Shown in pieces: positions 48,179 to 57,360 of a stretch of DNA of 64,000 bases. The notes under the pieces are model-generated. The model saw only the letters and a list, made by a program, of their open reading frames with translations, had not been told where the DNA came from and ran no database searches. Source of the DNA: Saturnia japonica (lineage: Eukaryota > Arthropoda > Insecta > Lepidoptera > Saturniidae); the NCBI GenBank assembly GCA_033032175.1, contig CM065312.1, positions 9,858,001 to 9,922,000 of the forward strand, in the 5' to 3' direction. Within the stretch, counting starts at the first letter, position 1. Each line of letters starts with the position of its first letter. The position numbers and the translations under genes are program-made.

Positions 48179-49534
48179 CCCTCTGATGGGCGGGTGGCCT
48201 CATCCGTCGGGGGCGCGTTGCGCGCGGGGCTTTTGGGCACCCGCGATAGTTCGCGGGGTGCCCTGCTTGACCGCAAAGTACGCAGCTCGGCTCACCGGGT
48301 GAGTCGCGCGTGCGGGAACACTCCCTAGTGGAGTGATTCTCGGGGCACTTGACGCACCTTGGAGTGAGATGACAGTGGCGGGAGGAGTGCCCGTACAATT
48401 GGCAGTTGTGACACTGCGTCGGGATTCTATTTTTGTATGGGTTTTCTACTGTGATGCCTGAGAGGCCGCACACAGTAGCTATGTTATAGATAGCTTTATC
48501 CTCGGGGGTTCTATCTAGAATAACCACTACCATAGGGAATGGTTTTCTGTCTGGGCCGTACATCCGGTGTACTTTGTGCACCGGATAGTTTTGGGAGCGG
48601 AGGGATTCGAGTACTTCCTCAGGGGCGATCTCGAAGGGGATTCTGCGGATTACGACGCGGAGTTTCCGGTCTTCGTTTAGTGTGTACGTATAGTACGCTA
48701 GTTTTTTCTCCGTGAGTAGCCTAGTGAGGTCTCGGTGGGCGTCCGACGTGCTCACCGAGACTTGTATGCCCGTGGCGATACTACGGGCTTTCGTGTAGGG
48801 TATTTTTGAGAGTCTAATATTGGACTCTAACTTTGTCCAGGCGGCTTTATCCTGGACAATAACGGGCGGGGGGCGGGCTTTCCTCCCGTGAGGGCCGCCG
48901 CGGGTGCGGGCGCGGACGCTGGGCGCGTGGGAGACGTGGGAATGGGGGTGCGCGTGTCGAGATCCGGTCTCGATGCTTTTGGGGCCCTGTCTTCGTCGCT
49001 GTTAGCGGCGCGTTTAGTTTTCCTAGATACGACGGTGGTAAAACCGTCGTCATCGTTGGCAGCGGGCCGGATGTTGGGGATTGTTTGATCCATCTGATTC
49101 GGATCAGTGGATACGGGAGACTCTACAGGGAGAGCTGCGAAGGAGTTATGCACGGGAAGTGCGTTGCCTGCAGGCGTATCGGAGCGCCTTCCGCGGGGAA
49201 TAGAGTTTCGCGAGTTGGGGCGGGAGGGGCGGCGCGCACCATGGCCTTTGGACAGAATGTCCTCAGGTGTAGGCACGGCGGGATTTCTGTATGGCGCGGC
49301 GACGATGGGTGCAGAGGCGGTGGGATCGTTGGCGGTTGGCGCGTCGGCGGATATGGACGCGACGGCGAATGTAGACGCGACGGCGGCGGGTTCGGAGTCG
49401 ACTAGCTCATACGTCGCACCGGGAGTTACTTCGAGTGTGGCTGTGTACTCGGCGTACAAGTCAGGGACTCGGAGCTTCATAAAGTTGAAGACCTTATGAA
49501 GCTCATATTCGTGCACTGTTATTTCTTTTGCCAT
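48179..49534 (-). pseudogene. jockey-like ORF1 (gag), downstream copy, frameshifted and 3'-truncated
   Basis: The start codon at 49532-49534 opens MAKEITVHEYELHKVFNFMK. An Ala/Pro/Ser-rich region follows, with FAALPVE and DDDGFTTVVSRKTKR. After a single frame change, most simply in the run of six G on the plus strand at 48868-48873, comes the PRE-type domain (VVIRRIPFEIAPEEVLESL, VHRMYGPDRKPFPMVVVILD) and three CCHC knuckles starting CHNC, CVKC and CVLC. This is the layout of jockey/X-element nucleic-acid-binding ORF1 proteins, which package element RNA. The frame leaves gag after PRAT-RPRRMRPPAHQ at 48179, where repeat U begins, so the C-terminus and any ORF2 are absent. About 450 codons remain with one lesion, so the copy is fairly young. 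Confidence 0.88.
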
Positions 49535-50362
49535 CCCGCTGGCGGTTGGGAGGGCGGGGGAGTGAATTTAAGAAACCTCCCTGCCTGGAGGGCAGGGGGG
49601 TACGCCAAATGAGTTTAACGGGCTCTTCGAGCCCGGAGCAATGAGACCTGTGTGTCACGGTGTAATGACGCACAGGAAAGGACCTATCGTTTCCCTAGGG
49701 GAGTCCCTAGCAGTCTCGTAGCAGAGGACGCAGACCGGTAAAACCGCGGCTTCGCCCAAACAACCACGAGGATGGAATGGTAAGGATAGGAAGAGTTGGG
49801 TAGGAGACACCTGGGGCTTAACTATGCAAAAAGGCAAAGGCTAAGATTCCCAGGCCCGTCCGAGTTATCGTTTACCTCAGAAGGAGGTAACCGGAGAGCG
49901 CTCGGGTCACGCCCCGTTCGTCTTCGTTAACACCGCTAGGTATCCGACGAACGACCACTAAACGTGGATTTGCGTGTCTTTGAAACAAGAGTCGCGCTGA
50001 AAAGCGCGTTTGTTGTCGTACTGAGAAGTACGGTTTTTAGTGTGCACCGAAGTGCTACACAAAATGCGCGAGCGAGACGGCGCTATGCGCGCAACGAGTA
50101 CCCAGATACTCGCTACACAACAATAACAGCGTCTTCGCTATAAACCGCGGTATGTAAAGGCTTAAAAAACTAGCTTTAAACCATGTACTCTGAACCGGCA
50201 GGCCTAGGACCGGGTCCGTGGATCAGAGTAAACAATTCGTAAACTAGTTCAAGCAGTAATGAAATAAATTACGAGAGCGTTCGAGAGCGCTAACGGACAC
50301 GTCCGTTCACACCAACGGTTAAAATCGGAATCCCGCCCGTCCGTCCCGTCGTAGTACTGCCG
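49535..50362 (-). promoter_or_regulatory. jockey-like 5' leader made of serial hairpins
   Basis: About 830 nt between the element's 5' end (GGCAGTACTACGACGGGACG, 50362 downwards) and the gag start. At least ten short, perfect or near-perfect stems are spaced along it: 49579-49597, 49619-49635, 49647-49676, 49872-49890, 49915-49953, 49993-50008, 50017-50032, 50044-50055, 50095-50112, 50186-50230 and 50292-50307. On the transcript strand one loop is C(UUCG)G. The region is GC-richer than the surroundings and has no long frame. LINE 5' regions carry internal promoters, and structured leaders can aid translation; either role here is inference. Confidence 0.7.
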
Positions 50363-50388
50363 TTTTTTTTTTTTTTTTTTTTTTTTTT
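50363..50388 (-). other. poly(A) tail / head-to-tail junction of two elements
   Basis: Twenty-six T on the plus strand, that is a poly(A) tail on the minus strand, end the upstream element (3' block 50389-51080). They are followed with no intervening base by the 5' end of the downstream element at 50362. Confidence 0.9.
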
Positions 50389-51080
50389 AGATCTGACTAC
50401 ACTGTTAGCCTTAGGGGCCCTAAAGCCGCTGCGGCTTTTACAGCTTCACCGGACTTGGGGGCGAGCGCGGAGAGCACTCAGCCACGAAAGTTATAAGGAC
50501 GACTCGCACGAGGGCGCCAGAGTGGCCGGACCTCGGCTCGGGCGGTCGTCGCGTACGCAAATAAGTCGCGAACTAACTGAATCCCTACACCTACGATTCG
50601 AGCTAACTCAATTATACACATAGGCACGTTCCCTTCCTCCTGGGAGGAAGGAAGGAACCATGCGTATGTGTATTCAGTAATCAGAAATGTTTCCTACACT
50701 AACTAGCGCTAACTAACTAGCGTAAAAAAAGAAAAAAAAGGTCCCTCACAGAACCTATGTACCTGTGTGGTGTGCACGTGTGTTTGTTCATACGTGTGTA
50801 ATGTTGTATGTGGGTAACTAAGTGCTGCACGTATAGTGTCACTTGTATCGCGCGGGCGGATGCCTGACCCAAGGGTTTCATACCGAGGAACGGACCTAGG
50901 CTTGGGTCACCCGCTAAAGAGGGTGAACGTATGGAGTGTGTGCGGGAGCGAATTTGACCGCCCGTCCTCTGCGGAGAGAACGGTGGTTACGCGGGCGTGG
51001 GCGCTGTCACGCTCTATTTGGAGAGACGAATCGGTATATTTTATTGTACATACGAGAATAAAATTTTGCGCGGCCGGTGT
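50389..51080 (-). repeat. jockey-like element 3' block, copy B
   Basis: This is the 690 nt between the gag stop at 51081 and the poly(A). It contains no reverse transcriptase or endonuclease. It aligns over about 620 bp with 28595-29265, including the perfect hairpin CCTTCCTCC-TG-GGAGGAAGG, the CA/GT-rich part and GTCCTCTGCGGAGAGAACGG. A 7-bp stem AAAGCCG/CGGCTTT lies near the A-tail at about 50424-50440. The plus-strand 111-codon frame at 50836-51171 lies within this block. Confidence 0.85.
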
Positions 51081-51866
51081 TTATGCCGGGTGGTCGCGTG
51101 TTTCAAAGTCGAGACGGTGTAACGTCTCGACGAGGCGGGGGAAGGCGCATATGGTCTTGACGAGACCGTAATGCTCTAGGTGGTCATTGTAGTCCATGAC
51201 CTCCTGAATGCCGTGTTCACGAAGGAGCAAGATCATGATGTCGTTGCTCGCAACGTTGGAGGGAGCGCGGGGCGCGGAATTATTCATCGCCATACGAGGC
51301 TGTGGATTAGGGCGATGGGGCCCCCATGCGTTCGGAGCCGAACGCACGGGTTGTGATTGTCCGCGAGGCGCGGGAGGGCCGGCGGCGGCCGGGATCTGGC
51401 GAGGCACTGGAAGCGCAGGAAATTCCCCTGGCGCCAGCAGGGGTTGCGCTCGGAGGGCTGAGGCGGGAGGCGCCGCCCGGGGGGCCGCCTGCCTCTGGTA
51501 CCGAGGCCGCGTAGTGCGCGGAGCTTTGGGGCAACCGCGATAATTCGCAGGGTGCCCCTCCCCTTCGCACAGTACGCAGCTCGGGGGGGTGGTGGAGTCA
51601 CGCTCGCGCGTGCACTCCCTAGTCGGGTGGTCCTCTCGGCACTTGACGCACCGCGGACGAAGATGGCAGTTACGGGCGGCGTGCCCGTAGAGCTGGCAGT
51701 TGTGACACTGCGAAGGCATGTGGGTTTTGTATGGGGGCTCGACGGTGACGCCGGAGAGCCCGCATACATTTTCCAATTGAAAGATTGCCTTTCCCTCGGG
51801 GGAAAGGTCTAGGATGGCCACTACCATTTGTAGAGGCCGCTTCTCCTTGTTGTACATTCTATGTAC
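51081..51866 (-). CDS. jockey-like ORF1 (gag), upstream copy, 5'-truncated
   Basis: One uninterrupted frame begins inside gag at VHRMYNKEKRPLQMVVAILD and runs through GLSGVTVEPPYK and the three zinc knuckles: CHNCQLYGHAARNCH, CVKCREDHPTREC, then CVLCEGEGHPANYRGC. A long Pro/Ala/Arg-rich tail follows, then a conserved-looking end with LREHGIQEVMDYNDHLEHYG and LVETLHRLDFETR before the stop at 51081-51083. The PRE domain is cut by the junction with repeat U at 51866/51867. The frame continues open into U, giving a hybrid 314-codon frame from an ATG at 52023-52025. Relative to the downstream gag it supplies the C-terminus missing there. No ORF2 follows. Confidence 0.85.
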   Translation of the reverse strand, partial: VHRMYNKEKRPLQMVVAILDLSPEGKAIFQLENVCGLSGVTVEPPYKTHMPSQCHNCQLYGHAARNCHLRPRCVKCREDHPTRECTRERDSTTPPSCVLCEGEGHPANYRGCPKAPRTTRPRYQRQAAPRAAPPASALRAQPLLAPGEFPALPVPRQIPAAAGPPAPRGQSQPVRSAPNAWGPHRPNPQPRMAMNNSAPRAPSNVASNDIMILLLREHGIQEVMDYNDHLEHYGLVKTICAFPRLVETLHRLDFETRDHPA

Positions 51867-52098
51867 CGTAGTACTGCCGCCCTCTCCGCTATATTTAACC
51901 TCGCCCTTTGCCTCGCAACCGGTAGTGCGATGGATTCCGTGCGTGGCGAGCGAGGCTAACCGTGGGAAAGGGACGGCAGTACCATGAGTCACCATGCCAG
52001 ATGTTCCGAGTCTGGCATGGTTCATCCTTACAACTAGTGAAATTTATACATTTAAACTTACAACTAGCTTTATTCTTATTCTAATCGTTTTAAAATAC
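51867..52098. repeat. direct repeat U, copy 2 (232 bp)
   Basis: It matches 47906-48178 with three substitutions and a single internal deletion of about 47 nt that removes the 12-bp hairpin. It sits upstream of the truncated gag on the minus strand, so the two U copies bracket the whole two-element array in the same orientation. On the minus strand it is open in the gag frame and contributes about 53 codons ahead of VHRMY. Confidence 0.9.
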
Positions 52099-52513
52099 AC
52101 ATATTCAGTTCATATTATTATATCTATTCCTAACACGTATTTATAAACCTTATTCCTAACACGTATTATTTCATTTATTTGTTCATTCTATACTATTAGA
52201 CTATCGTTATTCGCTCGCCCCGCTCGCTGTCCGCAACAATTACCACATGTATTTACTTTATATGAATAATTCTTAAAAAAATTATTAGATCTATTTTTTT
52301 AATAACAATAGTTCTTTAAGACTGTGTTCAAATTATTATTATTTTTTATTTATATTTTCGGTAAACGCTTCATTATAATGGGGTCAGTCAATTTTACCAC
52401 TAATCTTCTATATCTATATCTTTTACCTTTTATCTAAGTATATATTTTTTATCTTACATATATATATGTAACACTCCACACCTAAGTATGATGAATTACG
52501 CGTCTCGAGCTAA
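52099..52513. other. no gene recognised
   Basis: AT-rich flank of the array. A direct repeat TTCCTAACACGTATT occurs twice (about 52128 and 52153). A CpG patch CGCTCGCCCCGCTCGCTG lies at about 52212. Confidence 0.4.
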
Positions 52514-52529
52514 GGACACTTTTCGTACC

Positions 52530-52839
52530 TTTTTTTTTTTTTTTTTTGTTAACGCGGAGTGGAAAACCCGTCATGGGTACACACTCGAATGGGGGGTCGA
52601 GTAGTTATGTGAGACTCATACTCACTAAAAGACTCCGCGGTGTACCATCCGCCGCCATACTGGGGCGACGTGGGCACGGCGTTAGCATTCAGCCACGCCG
52701 CCCCGGCGGCCAGCCCGGCTAACCGGGCCCCGGCCTAATTAGGAGACAGCTATGATACACGATAGCCGTCTCCTCCGCCTGCCGAACCAGTGCAATAAGG
52801 AGACGGGCCCCCCCCATCCCGTCTCCTCTGGTTCAGCTA
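52530..52839 (-). mobile_element. short retroelement with poly(A) and 16-bp target duplication
   Basis: GGACACTTTTCGTACC occurs at 52514-52529 and again at 52840-52855. Between them lie 18 T (an A-tail on the minus strand) and 292 bases of GC-rich sequence. On the minus strand the body has paired hairpins (GGAGACGGG/CCCGTCTCC and GGAGAC-GCTAT/ATAGC-GTCTCC) and a 3' part reading GGTACACCGCGGAGTC...CTCCGCGTTAAC before the A-tail. It is a 5'-truncated LINE end or a SINE. No coding frame. Confidence 0.88.
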
Positions 52840-52859
52840 GGACACTTTTCGTACCTAAC

Positions 52860-53190
52860 TATGAAGTTACATAACATACCATAACACCTGAAGTGTTATG
52901 CAAAGGTGTACACCCAAAGTTTGCTGAGTATGATTTAAGTCTCATGTAACAGGGGGCGAGCTTATTGCCATTAATCTGGCACAAAGCCAAACTCCGAGCT
53001 TCGACTGATAATTCCATAGAAAAACCAAATAACCTTGACCTGGGATTGAACTTAAGACCTCGAGCATAGCAGTCGCTATTATGACCACTACGCTAAAGGC
53101 AGTTATGAAGTTATGATCTATACATATGAAAGAGATAAAGTCTGAATCAGGGTTTTTTAATAATAAAATACACCACTTTGTAATATGTAC
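52860..53190 (-). mobile_element. SINE copy 4 with shared upstream segment
   Basis: On the minus strand: ATAACTTCATAACTGCC, TTTAGCGTAGTGGTC (A-box-like), GCTATGCTCGAGGTC, GTTCAATCCCAGGTC (B-box-like), then the SINE body and an ATGGTATGTTATGT end at about 52870. TATGAAGTTA occurs on both sides (52859-52869 region and about 53105), which may be its target duplication. The upstream part up to 53190 matches 43500-43600. Confidence 0.75.
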
Positions 53191-53239
53191 TAGTGCGAAG
53201 CTGAGTCTCCTTGTTTCAGTGATCTGTGGTCTGATCGCT

Positions 53240-53445
53240 AGTCTTTACTAATAAAGCTTAAAAGATTGATTGTTCATTTGAACGCGCTGATCTTTGGAAC
53301 AGCCAGTCACATTTGAACAACTGTTTTTGTATTGCAGAGCCTACTTATTAGGGAAGGTAGGTAGGTATATAATTACTTAAAGCTATCTAACTTCACGCTA
53401 GGACTCTAAGGAACAGAGCAGTAACCATGAACGTCTATTGCTAAA
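53240..53445 (+). repeat. Helitron-like repeat (Lep1-like type), 5' part
   Basis: CTTTACTAATAAAGC, TTGAACGCGCTGATCTTTGG, AACAGCCAGTCACATTTGAA, then CTAACTTCACGCTAGGACTC and GGAACAGAGCAGTAACCATG follow the same order as 59163-59408. The 3' end is not found nearby; CTAGCGGTGTGCCTGCGGCT at about 53496 begins another repeat in the other orientation. Confidence 0.55.
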
Positions 53446-53499
53446 CATATCTTATTATATCAAATGACAATTCTTGTATATACAAATAAATATACTAGC

Positions 53500-54639
53500 G
53501 GTGTGCCTGCGGCTCTGCACGCGTTTGTAACTTACGCAGTAGTTATTTACATCCCGTAACTTTATTTTTACTCATATTCTCGACAATTCATATGCCGTAT
53601 CAACTGAGGAATGGCGTGTATTTCCCGTATACAATTTTCATCAAATAATTATTTTTATTTCTTTCTTACCAAAGGCATAGATATGAATATCCCTGATTTG
53701 AGACATGACGGGTTCTTCATACAAAAATTCACCCAAATTTTATTTTCACAATATATATGGAATAACACAATGAAATAATTAACTTTTAGCAAAACTGTAT
53801 AATCCACATAATTTACAATAGGTATATCGCTTAGAACTTAGAATGTATAAACTACCGCGAGTCGCGGTTTGACAGCGTCATAAAATAAAACAGTCATTAT
53901 GCCTTACTGCGTAGTTAAACAGTTTAAAAACACTTCAGCTAATCTTAAAAAGTATACTGGACTATCATTTAATAGGTAATTATTAGAAATACGATTCATT
54001 TCTAATTAAGTATAACAATGTCAATAAATCAACAAACCAGATTGACAATCAACAAACCGGTTGGTATGGCACTCGATGTTATTTCACCCTTCTTCTTCTT
54101 AAGACCATTACTGCCATTGTCGAGTGAATTATATAGTCATGTGTTATGACGATTCAGTATCATAACAAGATGGCTCCCTTGTTAGAACTTTCTAGGAAGT
54201 TTTAGTGGGATCTAGGAATGAATGCTTTCAGCTTATATTTATAATCCATCTCACTTATGCACAAAAACCAAACTATATCACGCAAAACGCCAACGATATT
54301 ACATAATATAGGGTTTAAAAAACCTAAGTAAATGAATTAAAAATAAAAACCACAACATGTCACTTCAAGATCCCGCCAAAAACTCCCATTTCACCATCAT
54401 CGCGCATGCCCATTTGGTGTTCCCATATTTTGTTCATAGAAGCTTTCTTCCCCTATTTTCTACCCTTAAAGTTTTATTTTCGCTACAAAAAGTACCCTAT
54501 GTCCTTTCCCAAAGTCCGATCTATCTCTATACAAAAATTCATCAAAGTTGGTTCAGCGGTCTAGGCGTGAAAACGTAACAGATAGTCAGAGCTACTTTCG
54601 CATTTATAATATTATATAAATAAAATTATAATATATATA
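53500..54639. other. no gene recognised
   Basis: AT-rich. Near 54540 AAATTCATCAAAGTTGGTTC with AGCGGTCTAGGCGTG is the tail of a common lepidopteran interspersed repeat. The 73-codon frame at 54357-54578 ends in it and is not a gene. Confidence 0.4.
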
Positions 54640-54800
54640 ATTATATATATATAATTGGTTTCTCGAAAACGGCTCCAATGATTTCGATGAAACTTTGCAT
54701 TTAGATAATGTTTTATATTCCAAGTTTACCTAGATAGGTGTTTTTATTTTTTTGTTTTTAAGACACTGAGTACAGCTCGTTCGCCCAAATATTGTCACAT
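54640..54800 (+). repeat. repeat F2, copy
   Basis: AATTGGTTTCTCGAAAACGG, GATGAAACTTTGCATTTAG, TTCCAAGTTTACCTAGATAG and AAGACACTGAGTACAGCTCG match the copy at 17395-17530. Confidence 0.75.
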
Positions 54801-54957
54801 TAAGGATAACACAATGCTTTTCTTTTTTCCTACTTTGCATTCGCAGAATCGCGTTGCGTCATCTAAGTGAGAATGCCATGTTTCAATTTAAAGAAAAAAA
54901 CAACTGTACCCATTACGTATTTCTCATATACTGGAAGCATCTGGACCTTCTATACAA

Positions 54958-55200
54958 TTAATAAAATTGAAATGTCTGTTTGTAATGTCAAAATAACAGT
55001 TTTTTACTAAATATATATGAAAGTATATACGATAAATATACCAAAAATTAAATTTTTTCAATTTTTGTCTGTCTGTCTGTCTGTTTGTTCCGGGTAATCT
55101 CCGAAACGGTTGGACCGACTTTGACGGGACTTTCACTGATAGATAGCTCATGATATAGGGAGTAACTATACTATATGCGTAAAACGAAACACTCATATGG
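54958..55200 (+). repeat. repeat F1, partial copy
   Basis: AAATTGAAATGTCTGTTTGT, ATGTCAAAATAACAG, a (CTGT)n run, CCGAAACGGTTGGACCGACT and CGGGACTTTCACTGATAGAT align with 8920-9110. The right half of the family is absent. Confidence 0.8.
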
Positions 55201-55854
55201 ATAATTACTGAACTATTTATCGACACTATTTTTATAAGTTTAATATAATAGATCCAAAGAAAATCACCTAATAATTATAGAGAATATTCAGAGAAAAGTA
55301 CTGTTGACAACTTGCAATATACTTAAAAATGCATATAGCTTACCAATTGTAAGAAAACACTTATTTCATAATTGCTCCATGTTCTCGCCACTTCCCCTAG
55401 AAATCTGAAAAATATTTTTTTCTTCCAAGTAGATAAGTACTTTATTTTCTCCTTTTCAAACAATTTGATACGTCAATTTGCTCGAAAATAGTTGGCAGCC
55501 CTATAATAGCGTTCATTGAAAAACAGAAGACAATCTTCTACGATGCGCGATGAGCTAATTCATTTCTGTGGACATTTTTACTTGCCTCATCATGTTTCGC
55601 TTTCATGAAATCAATTTATAAATCCTTCAGCTGAACAAATGAGTAAGTATATAATATGTATATCATGATATAAAGATTTATTATTTTCATCCATCTATTT
55701 AATCTATTGTGTAAATTCACACCCACTTCTTCTAAGAAATTTGTATTCATTCAGTATTAGCATTATATTTAAGTTTCATATAATGTATTTAAGTTGTTAT
55801 TGATAATATGAAGGAACATAACTATGTACGTAGTTACAAATCAAAATTACAAAT

Positions 55855-56095
55855 AATCAGTTTAGGCCATACCTATGTGGGAACTACAGAGATATAAATG
55901 AACATTACAAACATCCCTGTCTTCCAGAAGAACCGGTAAAAACTCAATCGGGTTTATATTCTTTTTTACAGTGTAAATATAATTTACAGATAAGTAATGA
56001 TCATATTATTTTAGTGGATGTACCTACACAGAGAAAATCATTTTAAGACGTCACTTTAATAACCTTTTGATATTATGTAAGCTACTTGTATAGTT
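55855..56095 (-). repeat. 3' UTR fragment of the LINE family at 44760-45330
   Basis: On the plus strand AAGAACCGGTAAAAACTCAA-TCGGGTTT, TTTTAGTGGATGTACC, CAGAGAAAATCA and CTTTAATAACCTTTTGA align with 44850-45020 in the same orientation. No coding part remains except perhaps the last few codons. Confidence 0.75.
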
Positions 56096-56099
56096 GTAC

Positions 56100-56624
56100 A
56101 ATACTATCTGTTATTATGTTGTTAATTATTATACTACAGTTATTGTAGTTATCTGCACGTTCAAAATATAACAATATTTTGCTACTGAGACAGATTCAGT
56201 CTTTAACGTGTGTTAAGCTATCCTAGCTTCAGATTTTATACCGACGGCACTCACGGCTATTTTCTTTAGCTTGTAAGTACCTACTAGGCATTTCAATTAT
56301 GAGATAACAAATTTATCGCTTTTCTGAGTCGCTTTCCTTTTTTATATTAATTATCATTTAAATGTCCATTTCATTATCTTTAAGTAAACTGTTTTGGCAT
56401 TACGATGAGCAGTAAAAAATACGGTACATAACATACCTAATTTTGTTATTATATTAAGTAGGTACATAAATGGAGTAAAGAATTAAAGCATAGAAAGTTT
56501 CATAATAATGATGATAATTCATTTTCTGATGATTCGTTGAAATATGAATAAGCAAAATTTTAATACTTACTACTATTGATGTAATATTGTGAAATATGAA
56601 TGTAGGAATGTGGGAGGCTCGACT
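56100..56624. other. no gene recognised
   Basis: AT-rich DNA between two repeats. The 106-codon minus-strand frame at 56454-56774 runs into the neighbouring MITE and is not supported. Confidence 0.4.
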
Positions 56625-57156
56625 CAAGGTTACCAACTTAGGGCTTTTAGCGCTAAATTTAGGGCGGAAATATGCATAACGGGCTTTTTTTAGGGCCCAA
56701 AACAATTTATGTCTATTTTTAGGAGCATATATTGTACTACATGCGTCATTAATTTGACTAACCAAAACAAGCAAAAAAAAAGGAAAACGTCCATGGTAAC
56801 CTTTAACTACCTACTACTATCTAAATAAGAATTAATACTAAACGAGTTGTTCGTCTGTGGTCAATGTCAAGTTTTCAAGTTTCTGGTCAAGCTGAAGCAC
56901 GCCATCTCGCATAACACATTCAAAATTTCAATTATATTAGTGATCAGTGTGGTTATGTCCGATAACTATTGTATGAATTCGTATGTTAATTAAACATAAA
57001 TTTAAATTACCGATAAGAGGTATACTCATATAAAGAATACCCTTGAATAGATACACAATACAGGTTTTTTTGGGGCTTTTGAATATTGCATTTAGTGTTA
57101 TTTAGGGCTATTTCATCTTAATTTTAGGGGTATGTTTTTAAGAGTTGGTAACCCTG
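56625..57156. mobile_element. hAT-type MITE, 532 bp
   Basis: The left end CAAGGTTACCAACT and the right end AGTTGGTAACCCTG are inverted copies with one mismatch. Multiple TTTAGGGC-type motifs lie inside both ends (TTAGGGCTTTTAG, TTTAGGGCGG, TTTTAGGGCCC, TTTAGGGCTATTT, TTTTAGGGGTATG), typical of hAT subterminal repeats. The 8-bp target duplication could not be confirmed, so the insertion is probably old. No transposase. Confidence 0.75.
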
Positions 57157-57164
57157 CTGGTTAT

Positions 57165-57360
57165 TATTTGATATGCGAGGGGCATGTGCGCGTGCGTTGC
57201 CTCACGCAATGCAGATCGAAAGAGTTATAAACTTTAGAGTAGTATACATGCGCGGGGGCACGTCGCGCGTCGCGTTGCGTCGCGTCGCCGCGTCAAAGAC
57301 ACGCCCGCGCCCGTGCCCGTGCCTCGGACGGCGAACCTATTCAACATCCTTTCACTAGAA
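57165..57360. promoter_or_regulatory. CpG-rich segment of unknown role
   Basis: Very CpG-rich for the window (GTCGCGCGTCGCGTTGCGTC, GCCGCGTC, CCCGCGCCCGTGCCCGTG). The plus frame 57173-57358 is open for 61 codons but of low complexity and unrecognised. It may be a promoter, a transposon part or a minisatellite-like patch. Confidence 0.25.

Noticed and set aside
49085..49499. 106- and 130-codon plus-strand frames with Gly/Arg- and Ala-rich products
   Set aside because: They are antisense to the jockey-like gag and reflect its GC-rich codon use.
51208..51812. Several plus- and minus-strand frames up to 161 codons overlapping gag
   Set aside because: Alternative frames of the Pro/Ala/Arg-rich gag tail; no motif of their own.
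47906..52098. Interpretation of the U repeats as ordinary retroviral-type LTRs
   Set aside because: U lacks TG...CA ends and a 4-6 bp target duplication, and the interior holds two non-LTR elements with a poly(A), not gag-pol of an LTR element.
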